A stretch of DNA of 64,000 bases. Origin: Arabidopsis thaliana (taxonomy: Eukaryota > Streptophyta > Magnoliopsida > Brassicales > Brassicaceae). The DNA lies in the NCBI RefSeq assembly GCF_000001735.4, contig NC_003070.9:20693971-20757970 (forward strand), read 5' to 3'. The notes under the pieces were generated by a model that was not told the DNA's origin, searched no databases, and saw nothing but the letters and a program-made list of their open reading frames with translations. A program made the translations under genes and the position numbers. Below are positions 21,747 to 34,470 of the stretch, one piece after another. Every line of letters starts with the position of its first letter. The stretch's first letter is position 1.

Positions 21747-24703
21747 TTAGTATCCATATCCTGAAATAAGAGAGGCCAACAAGATTCAGCAATGAAACAT
21801 GAATATTGAATGCGGGGGATCTTTACCAAAGACTCAAGTATTTGAAATTCTGAACAAACCTGAGTTGTCCATTGGGTTGCCGACGGGAACTGGTTCAGGT
21901 TCCTTGATCTCAACAACAACGCAGTCCGACATCAAGAAAGTCTTTGCAACCGAAGCTGCGTGTTCCAAGCAACATCTCACAACCTAAAATCAAGATAAAG
22001 CCACTCAGGTTCATGGATCTTTGATGACCAATTTAGCTAGCAAAGACAGTTTCTGTATATGCACAGAAAACTTACCTTTGTTGGATCGATGATTCCTGCA
22101 GCCATCAAATCCTCGTACTTGCCGGTTGCAGCATTGTAACCGAATTTCACGTTATCGTTGGAAAGCACCTGCCAATGAATAGAGACATCTCTTCAAGCAT
22201 CTGACTTGAAATCTAGAGATAAAAAAGTGGGAATTATGTTATCTGTTGTTATTACCTTCTCGCTAACTACACTTCCATTAACACCAGCATTCTTGGCGAT
22301 TAGTTTTAGGGGGTAACTTAGTGCTCTTTTAACTATATCCGCTCCAACCTAAAGGGAATCATCAGCAAAGTTAGAGAAACCGAAGGTTCATGAGTTAAAA
22401 TCTGAAGACTTGATTGATTTACCTTTTCTTCATCATTATCAAGCGTGGCTTTAATGGCATCAACCTTGGAAGCAAGACGAAGCAGAGTGCAACCACCACC
22501 AACAACAATACCTTCCTCGACAGCGGCCTGAAGAATTAAAATCCTGATTAGTTATAGTTCACGAGTATGCAAATAACACGCTTCTCAAGCCTCAGAAATA
22601 CAAAATCACCTTTGTTGCATTAAGAGCATCTTCAACTCTCAACTTCTTCTCTTTGAGTTCTGTCTCAGTTTGTGCTCCAACCTTTAACCAATACATAACG
22701 AGCTTAACTTAATATCTCTGAAACACATCTTAATCAGACAAAGGAAACTTAAATAGTTTTTAGTTTACCTGAATCACAGCAACTCCACCAGAGAGCTTTG
22801 CAATTCTCTCATTGAGTTTCTCCTTCTCGTAATCTTGCTCCGCTTGCTGCACAAACCAATTACCATTGCAATGTAACTACACTATCCACAAAAAGTAAAA
22901 GAGGTCCCATATATGCTATACTCTTTTACTATACCTCAATAAGATTTTTAATCTGTGTAACACGCTTTTTCACTGCATCCTGTGTGCTTCCATCACCCAC
23001 TATGGTCGAGGTCTCCTTTGTGAGGACAACCTTTGAAGCATTACCAAGAACCTCTTTTCCAGCTTTGTCAAGTGAAAGACCAACTTCCTCACGGATCACA
23101 GTTGCTGCAAGCGAAGATAGAAAATTAGGACAAGATAAAAACTACAAATATATGCGTAAACATAGGGCTCATCAATGCAGACAGAACTTACCTCCAGTTA
23201 GAATGGCAATATCATCAAGGTATTGGCTCTTGCGCTCTCCAAACCCTGGAGCTCTGAGAGCTGCTATCTTCAGTGTACCTCTAAGCTTGTTTACAACAAG
23301 AGTCGCTAAAGCTTCTTGTTCAATGTCTTCAGCAATAATTAATATTGGGTATCCGCCTCTAATTGCATCCTCCAAAACACCAACAAGATCCCTTGCATTG
23401 GTAATTTTCTTGTCAACGAGAAGTAACTGCAATCATACCAAAACATTAAAGATCGTTGTTATACTCATATATAAATATCTTTAGTGGCTAAATAGTCTGC
23501 CAACAAAATTCATCTTCTACTCAGATTCAAGAAACATCTACCTTGCAATTGTCGAACTCGACGGACATTTTCTCGCTGTCTGTCACAAAGTAAGGAGAGA
23601 TATAACCACGGTCAAATTGCATTCCTTCTACGACGTAGAGGTTGTTCTCGGCACTTTTACCCTCCTCAAGGGTCACCACACCTTTCCTGCCCACTTTGCT
23701 CATTGCTTCAGCAATCATATTTCCAATTTCGTCGTTGTTACCCGCACTAACAGCTGCAACATCTGCAAGTTCACTGTCTTCAACCTACATCGACATGACT
23801 TACATTCAGAACCTTTTGAAAAAGACTCTTAACATATTAAAAGAAAGAGAGTTCTATAAATTTGAAACCTCCTTAGACATTTTCTTGAGCTCGGTAACCA
23901 AAGCCTTTGCTGTCTTCTCAATACCTCTGGTGATCAAAACAGGGTTTGCACCAGCAGCTACCACCTGAATAAGATAATCTTAAAATTAGTACAAAAGTTT
24001 TTGAAGTTTCACATAGAGAAAGCTGAAAGAAGAATGTTACACAGACCTTGACACCCTCAGCGATAAAACCTTGTGCAAGAACAACAGATGTTGTTGTACC
24101 GTCACCAGCCAAGTCATTGGTTTTGGCAGCCGCTTGCCTCACAAGCTTAGCGCCAATGTTCTCAACCGGGTCTTCCAACTCAACCTACAGGAGAAAGTTT
24201 GAAACTCTAAGACTCAGTTGAATGAGAACAAAAATCATTATCAGAGGGGTAATAATTCCATACCTCTCTTGCAACAGTCACACCATCATTAACAATTCGT
24301 GGTGATCCATACTTGCTCTCAAGAACAACATTTCGTCCTTTGGGTCCAAGTGTAACACCAACAAGATCTGCGAGCTTGTTGACACCAGCCTAGTACAACA
24401 CAAAATTAGAAACCACAGAAAATGTAAACCTTTAGCTCCGGTTTGGGAATGAAGTTTCCATTAACTTTTTTTAAAAAAGATACTTACTTGAAGTCTCCTA
24501 ATGGTAGTCCCATCTTTGTTGAAATGTAATTCCTTTGCTGCGCACACAATTGCAGAACTGGATCTTCTGGGTCTAGGACACACACTTTGTCTCCTTCCAA
24601 ATGAGCTTGAAGACAACTTGCTGATAAGTTTCTTATCAGATTTGTGACCATTCGGAGCAACCATTGAACCAATAGAAGATGTGGCAGTGAAAGTTGACGC
24701 CAT
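21747..24703 (-). CDS. CPN60B: Chloroplast chaperonin 60 beta, 600 aa
   Basis: Fourteen coding exons: 24703-24488, 24389-24264, 24184-24047, 23964-23869, 23784-23542, 23426-23192, 23104-22935, 22846-22769, 22681-22610, 22527-22423, 22348-22256, 22168-22076, 21983-21860, 21760-21747 (1,803 nt). It is a GroEL-type group I chaperonin subunit of the plastid stroma that folds Rubisco large subunit and other proteins with CPN60-alpha and CPN20/CPN10 (At1g55490; mutant lesion initiation1). A transit peptide of ~54 residues ends near [13 protein letters not shown]. GroEL signatures are present: [11 protein letters not shown], the nucleotide-binding [10 protein letters not shown], and [10 protein letters not shown] near the C-terminus. 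The C-terminus is short, ending in GYGY from a 14-nt last exon, and differs from the GGM-rich bacterial tail. Confidence 0.97.
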
Positions 24704-25776
24704 TTTATCCACTTCAAAGACAGACAAAATTCAGCACTTAGATAAGATTTCAAAGATATAAAAAAGACTCTTCTTTTCATCTATATACGGTTAACACAAT
24801 CAATATAACAGAAAGAAACAACAACCCAGTAAGCTAAAGTAATAAATTTTCACAACAAACCAGAAGAAAGGCGACACCTTCGAAAGCAGAGCTCAATAAG
24901 AACACAATTGACAATCTGAAGAAACACTAATCCATAAATTTTATTACAAAACACCCAAAATCATGGAAGTAATGAACTAATACAAGTTTTCAAAAGCTTA
25001 CAACAAATTCTTATCCAAACAAAACATACACACATAAACTGTGGCACTAAAAAATGCAGAGGATAAACTATTCCAAGAGTAAGGATTAAGAAACTAACAG
25101 AAGTAGAGAGATGACGAAGGAGGTTTTATCACCGGAAGTTTTTGGTTTCCGGATAAGAAAAGGGGAGCTGAAGCAAGGAAAGGAAGTAGGTTTATCTCCT
25201 TACTCTCGCTTGGAAGGTGCTTTTAACGTTCCCTTACCTCTTTCAAGCTTTGAGTTAATCTTGGCCGTTGGATTCAACTCTTCGGATCCTGGATCAGATT
25301 TATATTGGGCCTATTTGGGCCTTTATTCTTGCTCCTTAATTCCTAACAATGGAATTGGAATCAGTGATATTTATTTTAAAAATTGATTTTTTCCCGATTA
25401 ATTGCGAAATTTTCGAGGAAATAATATTTATAGTATTATTTTGTGAGATATTTCGTAGTGACTAGTATAATATTAATGTGGCTGGAATAAAGGAAGTATT
25501 TTAAAAAAAAAACGATGGAGAAAAAGGTAAACAAAAATAATAGAAAAATATAAAAAAGGGATCTTGGAGGTATTTGAATCAAATCGAGGTGAACGAACAA
25601 AACCACTTTTGCCTCTTCCTCTTCTTCTCTCTTCTCTTGCGGCTACGATTCAATCTCTTAAACCCTAGATTCCTTCTGAGTTCTTTTTTGCTCTGATATT
25701 TGTGTTTGTCTCAAACTCTTATTGTTCAATATCCGACAAGGATCTATTATCAGTCTTCGCTGCCAACTCTGTTCTC
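24704..25776. promoter_or_regulatory. Divergent promoter of CPN60B and ECT4
   Basis: This 1.07-kb region separates the two start codons. Tandem TGGGCC elements (site II type) occur at about 25307 and 25316. The ECT4 leader, about 25600-25776, is CT-rich and contains a telo-box-like AAACCCTAG at 25660. The 91-aa open frame at 25111-25386 overlaps the presumed CPN60B upstream region and has no features of a gene. Confidence 0.5.
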
Positions 25777-28480
25777 ATGTCTACTGTTGCTCCTCCTGCT
25801 GATCGTATCCTTTGCCTTTGTTTCTTTTCTCCTTCATTTCTTTTGTGATCTACGTTCATGAATCTAGTTGCTTCATCGTAATTCGATTCATATAGTGAAA
25901 TGATGTCATTTCCATTTGTTCTGTTTGTTTTAGCTCGATGAATTTGACTGTTCCTGTAGCTAGCAAAGTGAATAAATTGATTAGAAAAATCAATTTTTTA
26001 GTCTTGCTGAAGATAGAAACCTATTTGTTTCCTTCACTTACATTGTTTTTTCAGAAGCTGCTGATGTATTGAAGAAACTGTCTTTAGATTCAAAGTCTAG
26101 GACTTTGGAGATCCCTGAGCCTACTAAGAAGGTAAAGTTACATCTTTTAATGTCTCTGCACATTTTGTTACTCCAAGCAGAGTTCTCATAGCATCATTAT
26201 CTTTGCAGACGGGTGTTTACCAGTATGGAGCTATGGATTCGAATGGTCAAGTTCCTTCTTTTGATCGATCTTTGTCACCTATGCTACCCAGTGATGCCTT
26301 GGATCCTTCTGTTTTCTATGTTCCTAATGTGTATCAGCAGCCCTACTATTATGGTGATAATTAAGTTTCATTTATATATCTTCAGCCTTCTACTGTCTAG
26401 AATTATTGTAATATCTATAACACAACCGTTTGTATAATCTTTCAGGTTATGGGAGTGACTACACAGGTTATACCAATTCCGAGAGTGTTGATATGACATC
26501 AGTACGTGCGTTAATATTTTCTTATAAGCAACTCGTGTCCAGACTATTTAGCCTCTCTTTTACCTTTTGCCCTACTTAGTCATTTGGTAATCACTCCAGG
26601 GAGCTTACGGAGAGAATGCATCTCTTGTTTATCCGCAGGGATACGGGTATGCTGCCTTTCCTTACTCACCAGCAACAAGCCCTGCTCCACAACTTGGTGG
26701 TGATGGACAGTTGTATGGTGCTCAGCAGTACCAGTATCCTTTTCCTCTCACAGCCAGTAGTGGGCCTTTCGCTTCGTCTGTTCCTGCCTCTACTCAGAGC
26801 AAGCTCTCTACAAACAAAGCAGCCAACTCTGCATCTGCTGGTATCCCTAAAGGAATGAATGGATCAGCTCCTGTTAAACCATTGAATCAGAGTGCACTGT
26901 ATGGAAACAGTGCTCTTGGAGGTGGTCTTGCTGCTGGTTATCAGGACCCCAGGTATAGCTATGATGGGTTTTACACTCCTGTGTCATGGCACGATGGCTC
27001 TAACTTCTCAGATGTGCAGAGGTCTGTTTCTGGCAGTGGAGTTGCATCCTCATATTCTAAGGCTAACAACAATGTACCTGCGACTAGGAATCAAAACTCT
27101 AGCTCCAATTCGCATTACACGGTATGATATGGAAGTCAGTTTTGTATGATAAGTCTTCTTCTCTATCTGAATCCCTGTATCTGATAGCCTCATTCTATTC
27201 TTGGCAGAGTATGTACCAGCCTGCATCCATGACAGGTTATGCAGCTCAGGGTTACTACGACAGAGTGTCTCCAAACAAGTCATATGGTCAGTATGGTAGC
27301 ACGGTGAGGTCTGGTATGGGTTATGGTTCTTCTGGATATGGTTCAAGAACAAATGAAAGAGGATGGCTCAATACAGACAACAAATATAGAAGCCGGGGAA
27401 GGGGTAACAGTTACTTCTATGGAAATGAGAACATTGATGGCTTGAATGAACTAAACAGGGGCCCTAGAGCCAAGGGCACGAAGGCCACAGAAGAGGTTAG
27501 CTCAGAGGAGGTGAAAAAGCAGACGTTTGATGAATCAAATACTGAGGAGACTGTAACATGCGTTCTTCCAGATAGAGAAGAGTGCAACAGAGACGATTTT
27601 CCAGTTGAGTATAAAGATGCTAAGTTCTTTATCATCAAGTCGTACAGTGAAGATGATGTGCATAAGAGCATCAAATATAATGTATGGGCTAGCACCCCAA
27701 ATGGAAACAAGAAGCTTGATGCTGCATATCAAGAGGCTCAGCAGAAATCTAGTGGCTGCCCTGTGTTTCTCTTCTTCTCGGTTTGTACCTAATTCTTAGT
27801 TTATTTCATATTGTGTATTCGTTTTGTTTCCCGATGCTGAGTATATACCCCAATTGTCTCCAGGTCAACGCGAGTGGACAATTTATTGGCCTTGCGGAAA
27901 TGAAAGGACCAGTTGATTTCAACAAAAATATTGAGTACTGGCAACAGGATAAATGGACTGGCTCATTTCCCCTCAAGTGGCATATTCTGAAGGATGTTCC
28001 CAACAGTTTGCTTAAGCATATTACTCTAGAGTACAATGAGAATAAACCTGTTACTAACAGTAGAGACACACAAGAGGTAAGTGTTTATATCTTCTCGATC
28101 TATATGTTTCTGATCTACCAGCAATATTTTCCACTTTTCAATGTTCAAACTCTTTCCATGTGATCATGTATGTAGGTTAAGTTGGAGCAGGGTTTGAAGG
28201 TTGTAAAGATTTTCAAGGAGCATAACAGCAAGACATGCATTTTGGATGATTTCTCGTTCTACGAGGCTCGACAAAAGACTATTTTGGAGAAGAAAGCTAA
28301 GCAGCAACAATCCCAGAAGCAGGCAAGAGAAGAAAACGGTTAATTCCATAGATATAAGCAGATGCATTTACATTTGTCCTCTCTACTCTCTAGTATTGAA
28401 ATGCACCCATATATCTTTAACAGGTCTGGGAAGGAAAAACCAATGATGAGAAACCAGGAACTGTTGATTCTACCATGTAA
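25777..28480 (+). CDS. ECT4: YTH-domain m6A reader ECT4, 605 aa
   Basis: Nine exons: 25777-25804, 26055-26131, 26209-26353, 26446-26501, 26600-27121, 27208-27780, 27864-28076, 28176-28322, 28424-28480 (1,818 nt). The protein is an EVOLUTIONARILY CONSERVED C-TERMINAL REGION family m6A reader (At1g55500) acting redundantly with ECT2/ECT3 in leaf and trichome development. The N-terminal ~400 residues are Tyr/Gly/Ser-rich and disordered, fit for condensation. The YTH domain spans ~412-560, from [20 protein letters not shown] to [13 protein letters not shown]. The Trp residues expected for the m6A cage lie in YNVWAST and the [10 protein letters not shown] region. The last intron appears to be GC-AG (CAG|GCAAGA); splicing there keeps phase and gives the ending VDSTM, while retention would end in AREENG. 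Confidence 0.95.
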
Positions 28481-29511
28481 AATGCGTATAAAGATCCCTG
28501 CATACGGTGGGAAGATGAAGAAGTAGTGAAAGATAAAATCAGGGTTGGGTTTGTTTTCGTTTTAGCTTAGACAGATTTTCATTTTTCTTTGGTTTCTGGT
28601 TCGGACATGACTCTGTTGAGTCTTTTCTTAATTTCTTCTAGATTTTGCTTTCAATCTGAAAATTTAGTATCTTCTTTCCTTCTCCATTTCTCCTCTGTTT
28701 CCAAGTTTTCAAAACCTAAAAGGCTGATTGGACAAGGATAACACATCCAATTAAAATGTTATGTTTTTGTTAATACTCTATAAACCTTTGTAGTTAGACC
28801 ATTAATTTTTGTGTGAAACTCGCATAAAATGAGTTAGTTGCAACTTGCAAGAGAAAGATATCGATTCGTGTCGGATCCACAGTGACAGGAGTATCGGAGC
28901 TTGAGTCACGGAGCTAGGAGGGTATGGACGGAAACTAGGAAATCGTTGAATCTATATGCATAATTTCTTAAAATATGAACAATGAGTTTATATATGTTAA
29001 CAACCATATTAATTTATACAGGTTTTACTACATCATTTAAAGTATGAGGGTAAATGAGTATATTTTAGACAATTACAATTTTTGTAAGAATCATCTGCAT
29101 TTAAATTCATCTGATTTTATTATTATTTTGGATGAGTATGAGTTTGGCAAACCATATGGCTAAAACATCTAGATGATGTCTTTGCATTTCAATATGGATT
29201 TCTTTTAGGCTTTAGCCTTTTGGGCCCTAATGTAACACCAAGTCTGCGACACCATCCAAAAAATTACCGCGAAAAAAAAAAAAACTTGCGAGAGAGATAT
29301 TGATTCGTGTCGGATTTGACGTGGCAGGAGTATCTATCATCTATCTCGTAATTACGTGATTAACTTAGAATCTGTTTCTTTCTTCACCCACCAAAAGTAG
29401 CAAACCTTTGCCACCTAAAAATCTTACCAGTTGGGTGAAAGTTGCCAAAATAGAGCTTGCTTTTGTCGCAATCCTATATTTTTCAGATTGATTGTTGGTG
29501 GGTTTGTGTAA
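28481..29511. other. Intergenic between ECT4 and BCDH beta, with partial gene copy
   Basis: The left ~200 bases are the ECT4 3' UTR. At 28841-28975 there is a chimeric partial copy of the BCDH-beta promoter and first exon (see separate entry). The right ~200 bases form the BCDH-beta promoter and leader, with a run of A at 29272-29284. No other gene is visible. Confidence 0.5.
28841..28975 (+). pseudogene. Rearranged fragment of BCDH-beta promoter plus exon 1
   Basis: Bases 28841-28895 match about 29284-29333 (GATTCGTGTCGGAT, ACAGGAGTATC). Bases 28894-28975 match about 29554-29615 (GAGCTTGAGTCACGGAGCTA, GACGGAAACT, TTGAATCTATA). The ~220 bases between, which contain the BCDH-beta start codon, are missing from the copy. 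The result is a direct partial duplication with an internal deletion and no coding capacity. It lies about 500 bp upstream of the parent gene on the same strand. Confidence 0.8.
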
Positions 29512-31535
29512 ATGGCGGCTCTTTTAGGCAGATCCTGCCGGAAACTGAGTTTTCCGAGCTTGAGTCACGGAGCTAGGAGGGTATCGACGGAAACTGGAAA
29601 ACCATTGAATCTATACTCTGCTATTAATCAAGCGCTTCACATCGCTTTGGACACCGATCCTCGGTAAGCTTACACTAGACATTTGATCCTTAGGTTAATA
29701 GACATCTAATACATTCTGTGGAGAAAGATAAAAAAAATGTGGGGAATTTAGTTAATTAGTATACACATATAGTTGCTTCAAATATGTATGATGTCGTTTT
29801 AGAGTCTGACTTTAAGTTTTTGTTGTGGGAGGTCTTATGTCTTTGGGGAAGACGTTGGCTTTGGTGGAGTCTTTCGCTGTACAACAGGTTTAGCTGAACG
29901 ATTCGGGAAAAACCGTGTCTTCAATACTCCTCTTTGTGAGCAGGTATCATTCTTTGACCTGCTTCTGTTTTCACTTCTTAAGGTAGTGTTTCTTGATGAG
30001 TCATTCATTTAAGTTTTGACTGGATTCAGGGCATTGTTGGATTTGGCATTGGTCTAGCAGCAATGGTGAGTTCTTGTTTGTGTTCATGTTTTGAACTGTA
30101 CAGTTGTGAGATTCAGTTTGGTGTTCCATTTTGACAGGGTAATCGAGCAATTGTAGAGATTCAGTTTGCAGATTATATATATCCTGCTTTTGATCAGGTA
30201 AATGTTCTCTCTTTAAACAAGCATATGCTTTCCGTCGCCATATTTCTGAACGGTTTTGTGATTTATAGATTGTTAATGAAGCTGCAAAGTTCAGATACCG
30301 AAGTGGTAACCAATTCAACTGTGGAGGTAAATCTTTCATCATTACGCTTTTTCTTGATTTGTTATTAGTAATCTATTTTACTCATTATGGTTTATATGGA
30401 TCTTGATAGGACTTACGATAAGAGCACCATATGGAGCAGTTGGTCATGGTGGACATTACCATTCACAATCCCCTGAAGCTTTCTTTTGCCATGTCCCTGG
30501 TATTAAGGTTGTTATCCCTCGGAGTCCACGAGAAGCAAAGGGACTGTTGTTGTCATGTATCCGTGATCCAAATCCCGTTGTTTTCTTCGAACCAAAGGTA
30601 CTTCCATTTCTTTTTTACCAACCAAATCAGCTTCTTAGCACCTCTTCTTAAGTCTTGAAACGTTGATATTTCCTTCAGTGGCTGTATCGTCAAGCAGTAG
30701 AAGAAGTCCCTGAGCATGACTATATGATACCTTTATCAGAAGCAGAGGTATCATAAGTTCATTTTTGGCCGTCTATTTTCGGAGACGAGAATCTCACTAT
30801 TAGGAGTTATGAGCAGGTTATAAGAGAAGGCAATGACATTACACTGGTTGGATGGGGAGCTCAGCTTACCGTTATGGAACAAGCTTGTCTGGACGCGGAA
30901 AAGGTTTATAGCTTTATCTTTCAACTCAATGATGAATGGTTCGCAGTAATATTAACTAAGGTCTTGAGTTGATGCAGGAAGGAATATCATGTGAACTGAT
31001 AGATCTCAAGACACTGCTTCCTTGGGACAAAGAAACCGTTGAGGCTTCAGTTAAAAAGACTGGCAGACTTCTTGTAAGATTTAAGCAATCTTGATTGACA
31101 ACTTCGGATTTTGATTTGTCTGGTCGATCTTATAGATTGCTTTTGCTTGTGCTTGGGGTTGCAGATAAGCCATGAAGCTCCTGTAACAGGAGGTTTTGGA
31201 GCAGAGATCTCTGCAACAATTCTGGAACGTTGCTTTTTGAAGGTTAGTAAAAAGAAAGCTCAAATCATCACCGTTACAAGTGACTACTCTTTATTGGTTC
31301 TCCGTTTCTTAACTGTCATTTAAAATGCAGTTAGAAGCTCCAGTAAGCAGAGTTTGTGGTCTGGATACTCCATTTCCTCTTGTGTTTGAACCATTCTACA
31401 TGCCCACCAAGAACAAGGCAAGTTCCTCTTCTCTTATCATTCCTCTATTCCGACCCAAAACGCAGTTTCTAACATATCATGTGTTCTTGCTTGATGCAGA
31501 TATTGGATGCAATCAAATCGACTGTGAATTACTAG
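29512..31535 (+). CDS. BCDH BETA1: Branched-chain 2-oxoacid dehydrogenase E1 beta, 352 aa
   Basis: Twelve exons: 29512-29663, 29832-29943, 30030-30065, 30138-30197, 30269-30326, 30410-30597, 30679-30747, 30817-30903, 30978-31073, 31165-31242, 31331-31417, 31500-31535 (1,059 nt). The beta subunit of the thiamine-diphosphate E1 component acts with E1-alpha, E2 and E3 in mitochondrial degradation of Leu, Ile and Val (At1g55510). The short N-terminus with Arg residues ([18 protein letters not shown]) is a probable presequence. The body has the E1-beta core: [66 protein letters not shown], and the C-terminal transketolase-like region with [17 protein letters not shown]. The last intron has a GC donor (AAG|GCAAGT). 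The final exon has only 36 bases. Confidence 0.96.
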
Positions 31536-32179
31536 CCGTACTATCTGTAGTTTACTGTTTACACTAGGACTAATGTAATCGCATGTCTTTGTTATCAATT
31601 CGTCTAATGTAACACTACCGATTAACTTTAATGAATTTCAAGATAACGAAAACATGTTATAATAGGACTATCTCACTTAATGTGTACGAAGATTATTATC
31701 TACTGAAAGATGAAAGCTTATGATCCAAACATTTGACAAACCAGAGCGGCAAATTGCTTGAAAGAGTATATTAAAGGGCAAACAGACTTGGTGTCTTATT
31801 ACAGAACAGTTAGCAAAGAACTAAGTAACTCTTTAATGATTGGGTATTGTTCACTGAAACAAACAGAACATGAAACAAGATTACTTGGAAGACATTTTTA
31901 GAACAAAAAGAAAAGAGATTTATTGGCATCTCCATTCTCTATTTACAATTTCTGGTTTTGAATCTGAATCATTTCAAGTTCTTGTCCAAGGAATATAACC
32001 CCACCAAGCGCCTGCCAACACCCGAGATCTCTAGTTCATGGCAATCCAAACGTGAACATGGTTTTTGCCTTCAATATGGTAGGCTCTGCTTTCGAATCGA
32101 AATAGTCATAATCAAACTGTTGATTGATTAAGGGGTATAAAATGTAAATGGAGATAAAGAAAGTTGAACTTACATACTA
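31536..32179. other. Convergent 3' flanks of BCDH beta and TBP2
   Basis: This region lies between two stop codons of tail-to-tail genes and probably holds both 3' UTRs, possibly with a 3'-UTR intron on the TBP2 side. No open frame or RNA gene was recognised. Confidence 0.45.
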
Positions 32180-33513
32180 TTATTGCTGGACCTTCCTGAA
32201 TTCTCTAAGAACTGGGTAGATATTCTCAAATGCGGTATAAGTCTCTTCTCTCATCTGATTCGGGATTTCATAAGATGACAGAAGCATTTTCATGGAAACA
32301 ATTTTAATCATTTGAGAGAAGTTCAATTATTACCTTGGCTCCAGTTATAACAATCTTTCCTGACACAAAAATAAGCAGTACAATCTTTGGAAGTTTCATC
32401 CTATATATCAATCCTGGAAATAGCTCAGGCTCGTACTGGCATCAATGATGAGAGAGGTATGAATCATCAGACCGATTAACACCCATGTTACAAGTATATA
32501 TGATCACAATGCTTGAGATCACTTACACTTGAGAAAGCACTATGAGAGTATGCAAGACCTTCAAGCCTAATGGGGAATTTGACATCACATGAGCCTACAA
32601 TGTTCTGTATCTTAAAATCCTGCAAAATGTAATCAGCAATTTTATTACTAGACTTTATACGTAATTTTTCCTTCCGATAAAAATACACACGAATTGTTGA
32701 TTGAGATAAAAATGAATAACACAGTGTGTGCTGGATCAGGACCAGAGAGAGACATATGAGTACCTTGAACTTTGCAGGAAAGCCAAGCTTTTGAACAATC
32801 CGAGCATACTGAACAACAAAAAGGAATTCTTTAATATAACAGAGAACAAATACCTACTAGAGCTGTAACAAGTTTCTAACTACAGTGATGCTAGAAGAAG
32901 AACATCAGACAGTATTGAGATGAGCTAGTTTACCTTTCTTGCAGCAAGCTTTGAAAGATGTTCACTTTTAGCTCCGGTACACACCTAATATTGGACAGCA
33001 TAGATGCCACGTCAAAACAAGGACATGGAAGATTAGGCCATAAGAGAAAAAGTGACAAAGGAAAACATACCATTTTCCCAGAAGCAAAAATTAACGCTGT
33101 GGTCTTTGGCTCTCTGATCCTCATGATTACAGCAGCGAAACGCTGGAACATAAAACACAGATTAAAACCAAATCCGAAAATACAAACCAAAGTGGTGGAG
33201 ACCAAACAAAATGATCGATTACTAAAACACGAATATCACAAAGAAAGCAAAACCTTGGGGTTATATTCAGCATTCCTAGCTTGCAAAGCTATGGCTTTAA
33301 GATCAAGCTTGCAGTCTAAGTTCACTGTTGAGACAATATTTCTGAAACAAACCAAAAAAGAAAAAGGTAAGATCTTGTGATTCACAAAAGCACAAACTCA
33401 GAATCTTAAAACAGAGACACAAAAGAGAGAACTCACTGAAGAGTAGGAACAATCCCTGAAGGATGTTTAGTAAGGTCAACTGGCTGGCTCCCTTCCGTTC
33501 CTTGATCAGCCAT
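32180..33513 (-). CDS. TBP2: TATA-box-binding protein 2, 200 aa
   Basis: Eight coding exons: 33513-33437, 33341-33254, 33142-33071, 32984-32934, 32808-32764, 32619-32527, 32435-32334, 32254-32180 (603 nt). It is the TATA-binding general transcription factor (At1g55520), nuclear, core of TFIID and also used by Pol I and Pol III. A short N-terminal arm ([20 protein letters not shown]) is followed by the saddle of two direct repeats: repeat 1 [20 protein letters not shown] through [20 protein letters not shown] and [12 protein letters not shown], and repeat 2 [20 protein letters not shown] through [22 protein letters not shown]-intercalating Phe residues are in place ([23 protein letters not shown]). 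It ends EFRKVQQ. There is a second copy (TBP1) on chromosome 3. Confidence 0.98.
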
Positions 33514-34470
33514 TCTCTAACATAAGAATCAACGTAAACACACACACATCAGCTATAAATCTCGTCTTAAATAGGGCAAAACAGAAACTCATGTCGATCC
33601 AAACCAACAAGCATCCACGAAACAAAATTGTTTTCAAGCTTTACAATTTCATTGACCAAATCTGGTTATCTAAAAACCAGTTTTGATAATTGAAATCTAG
33701 AAACATTGTTTCACAATCAAACAACGAAAAGCTATGAAACACACAACTTCAGAACATGAGATCCAATTCGTAACAAGCAACTACGAAGAAACTCAATTCA
33801 GATAAAATCCGTGGAATTGAATCCATTAGGAACAAAGGGTACGAAACAAAATCAGACCTTTCGCTAGTTAGCAATCCGGAATTTCGAAATCTAGGGTTTC
33901 GTAAACCCAACAGATTGGAAGAAATTCCCCCGAAAAGGCGAAAGGAAGGTGAATGATTTGAAAAAGGAGAAGGCTTTTTATACAAAGATAAGAAATTTTT
34001 AGAGAGGGAAAGAGATTTGTAAATTGGGATTATATATAAAGGAGAGAGTTTTGATTTTCAATATCGCTCTCTGGGTTCTCTCTCTGGGGATGAGATTTGT
34101 GATCTGCGCTTTGGATCTGTGGAGCTTAAGGACACGTTATTACCTCTATATACTTTCCTAAACTACCCTTGCCTCTCTTTGTCGGATGAGGGTAATTATG
34201 GGAATTCAGCTTATTAGATTTTAATGTTACGGTCTTTACTGGAATTTTAGGGAACCGTCCACTCTTTGTCTGCCACGTGTTCTATTACAGAATGTGTTAG
34301 CATACGTTTTTTTGTTGGATCTATATGTAAGACTATAACTCAAGACACGTTCACAAATATGAATCGAGTAGAGACTATGAATCGCCACAACGACGGACTT
34401 ATTACAAAGCAGTAGATTATCAATTATTGCATGAAGGTGCCAACTAAAACTTGTTAGAGATCATCACTCA
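33514..34470. promoter_or_regulatory. TBP2 upstream region and 3' flank of the peptide gene
   Basis: The TBP2 leader probably extends to about 34090 with a 5'-UTR intron. A telo-box-type motif, CTAGGGTTT on the plus strand (AAACCCTAG on the minus strand), lies at about 33891, and a CT-rich initiator-like region follows (33960-34090). A GATTATATATAAAG at about 34030 may be the TATA region read on either strand. The rest, to 34470, is intergenic. No further gene is seen. Confidence 0.4.

Noticed and set aside
25111-25386. 91-aa ATG-initiated plus-strand frame upstream of ECT4
   Set aside because: Overlaps the leader and promoter of CPN60B on the other strand, and shows no motif or splice link to ECT4.
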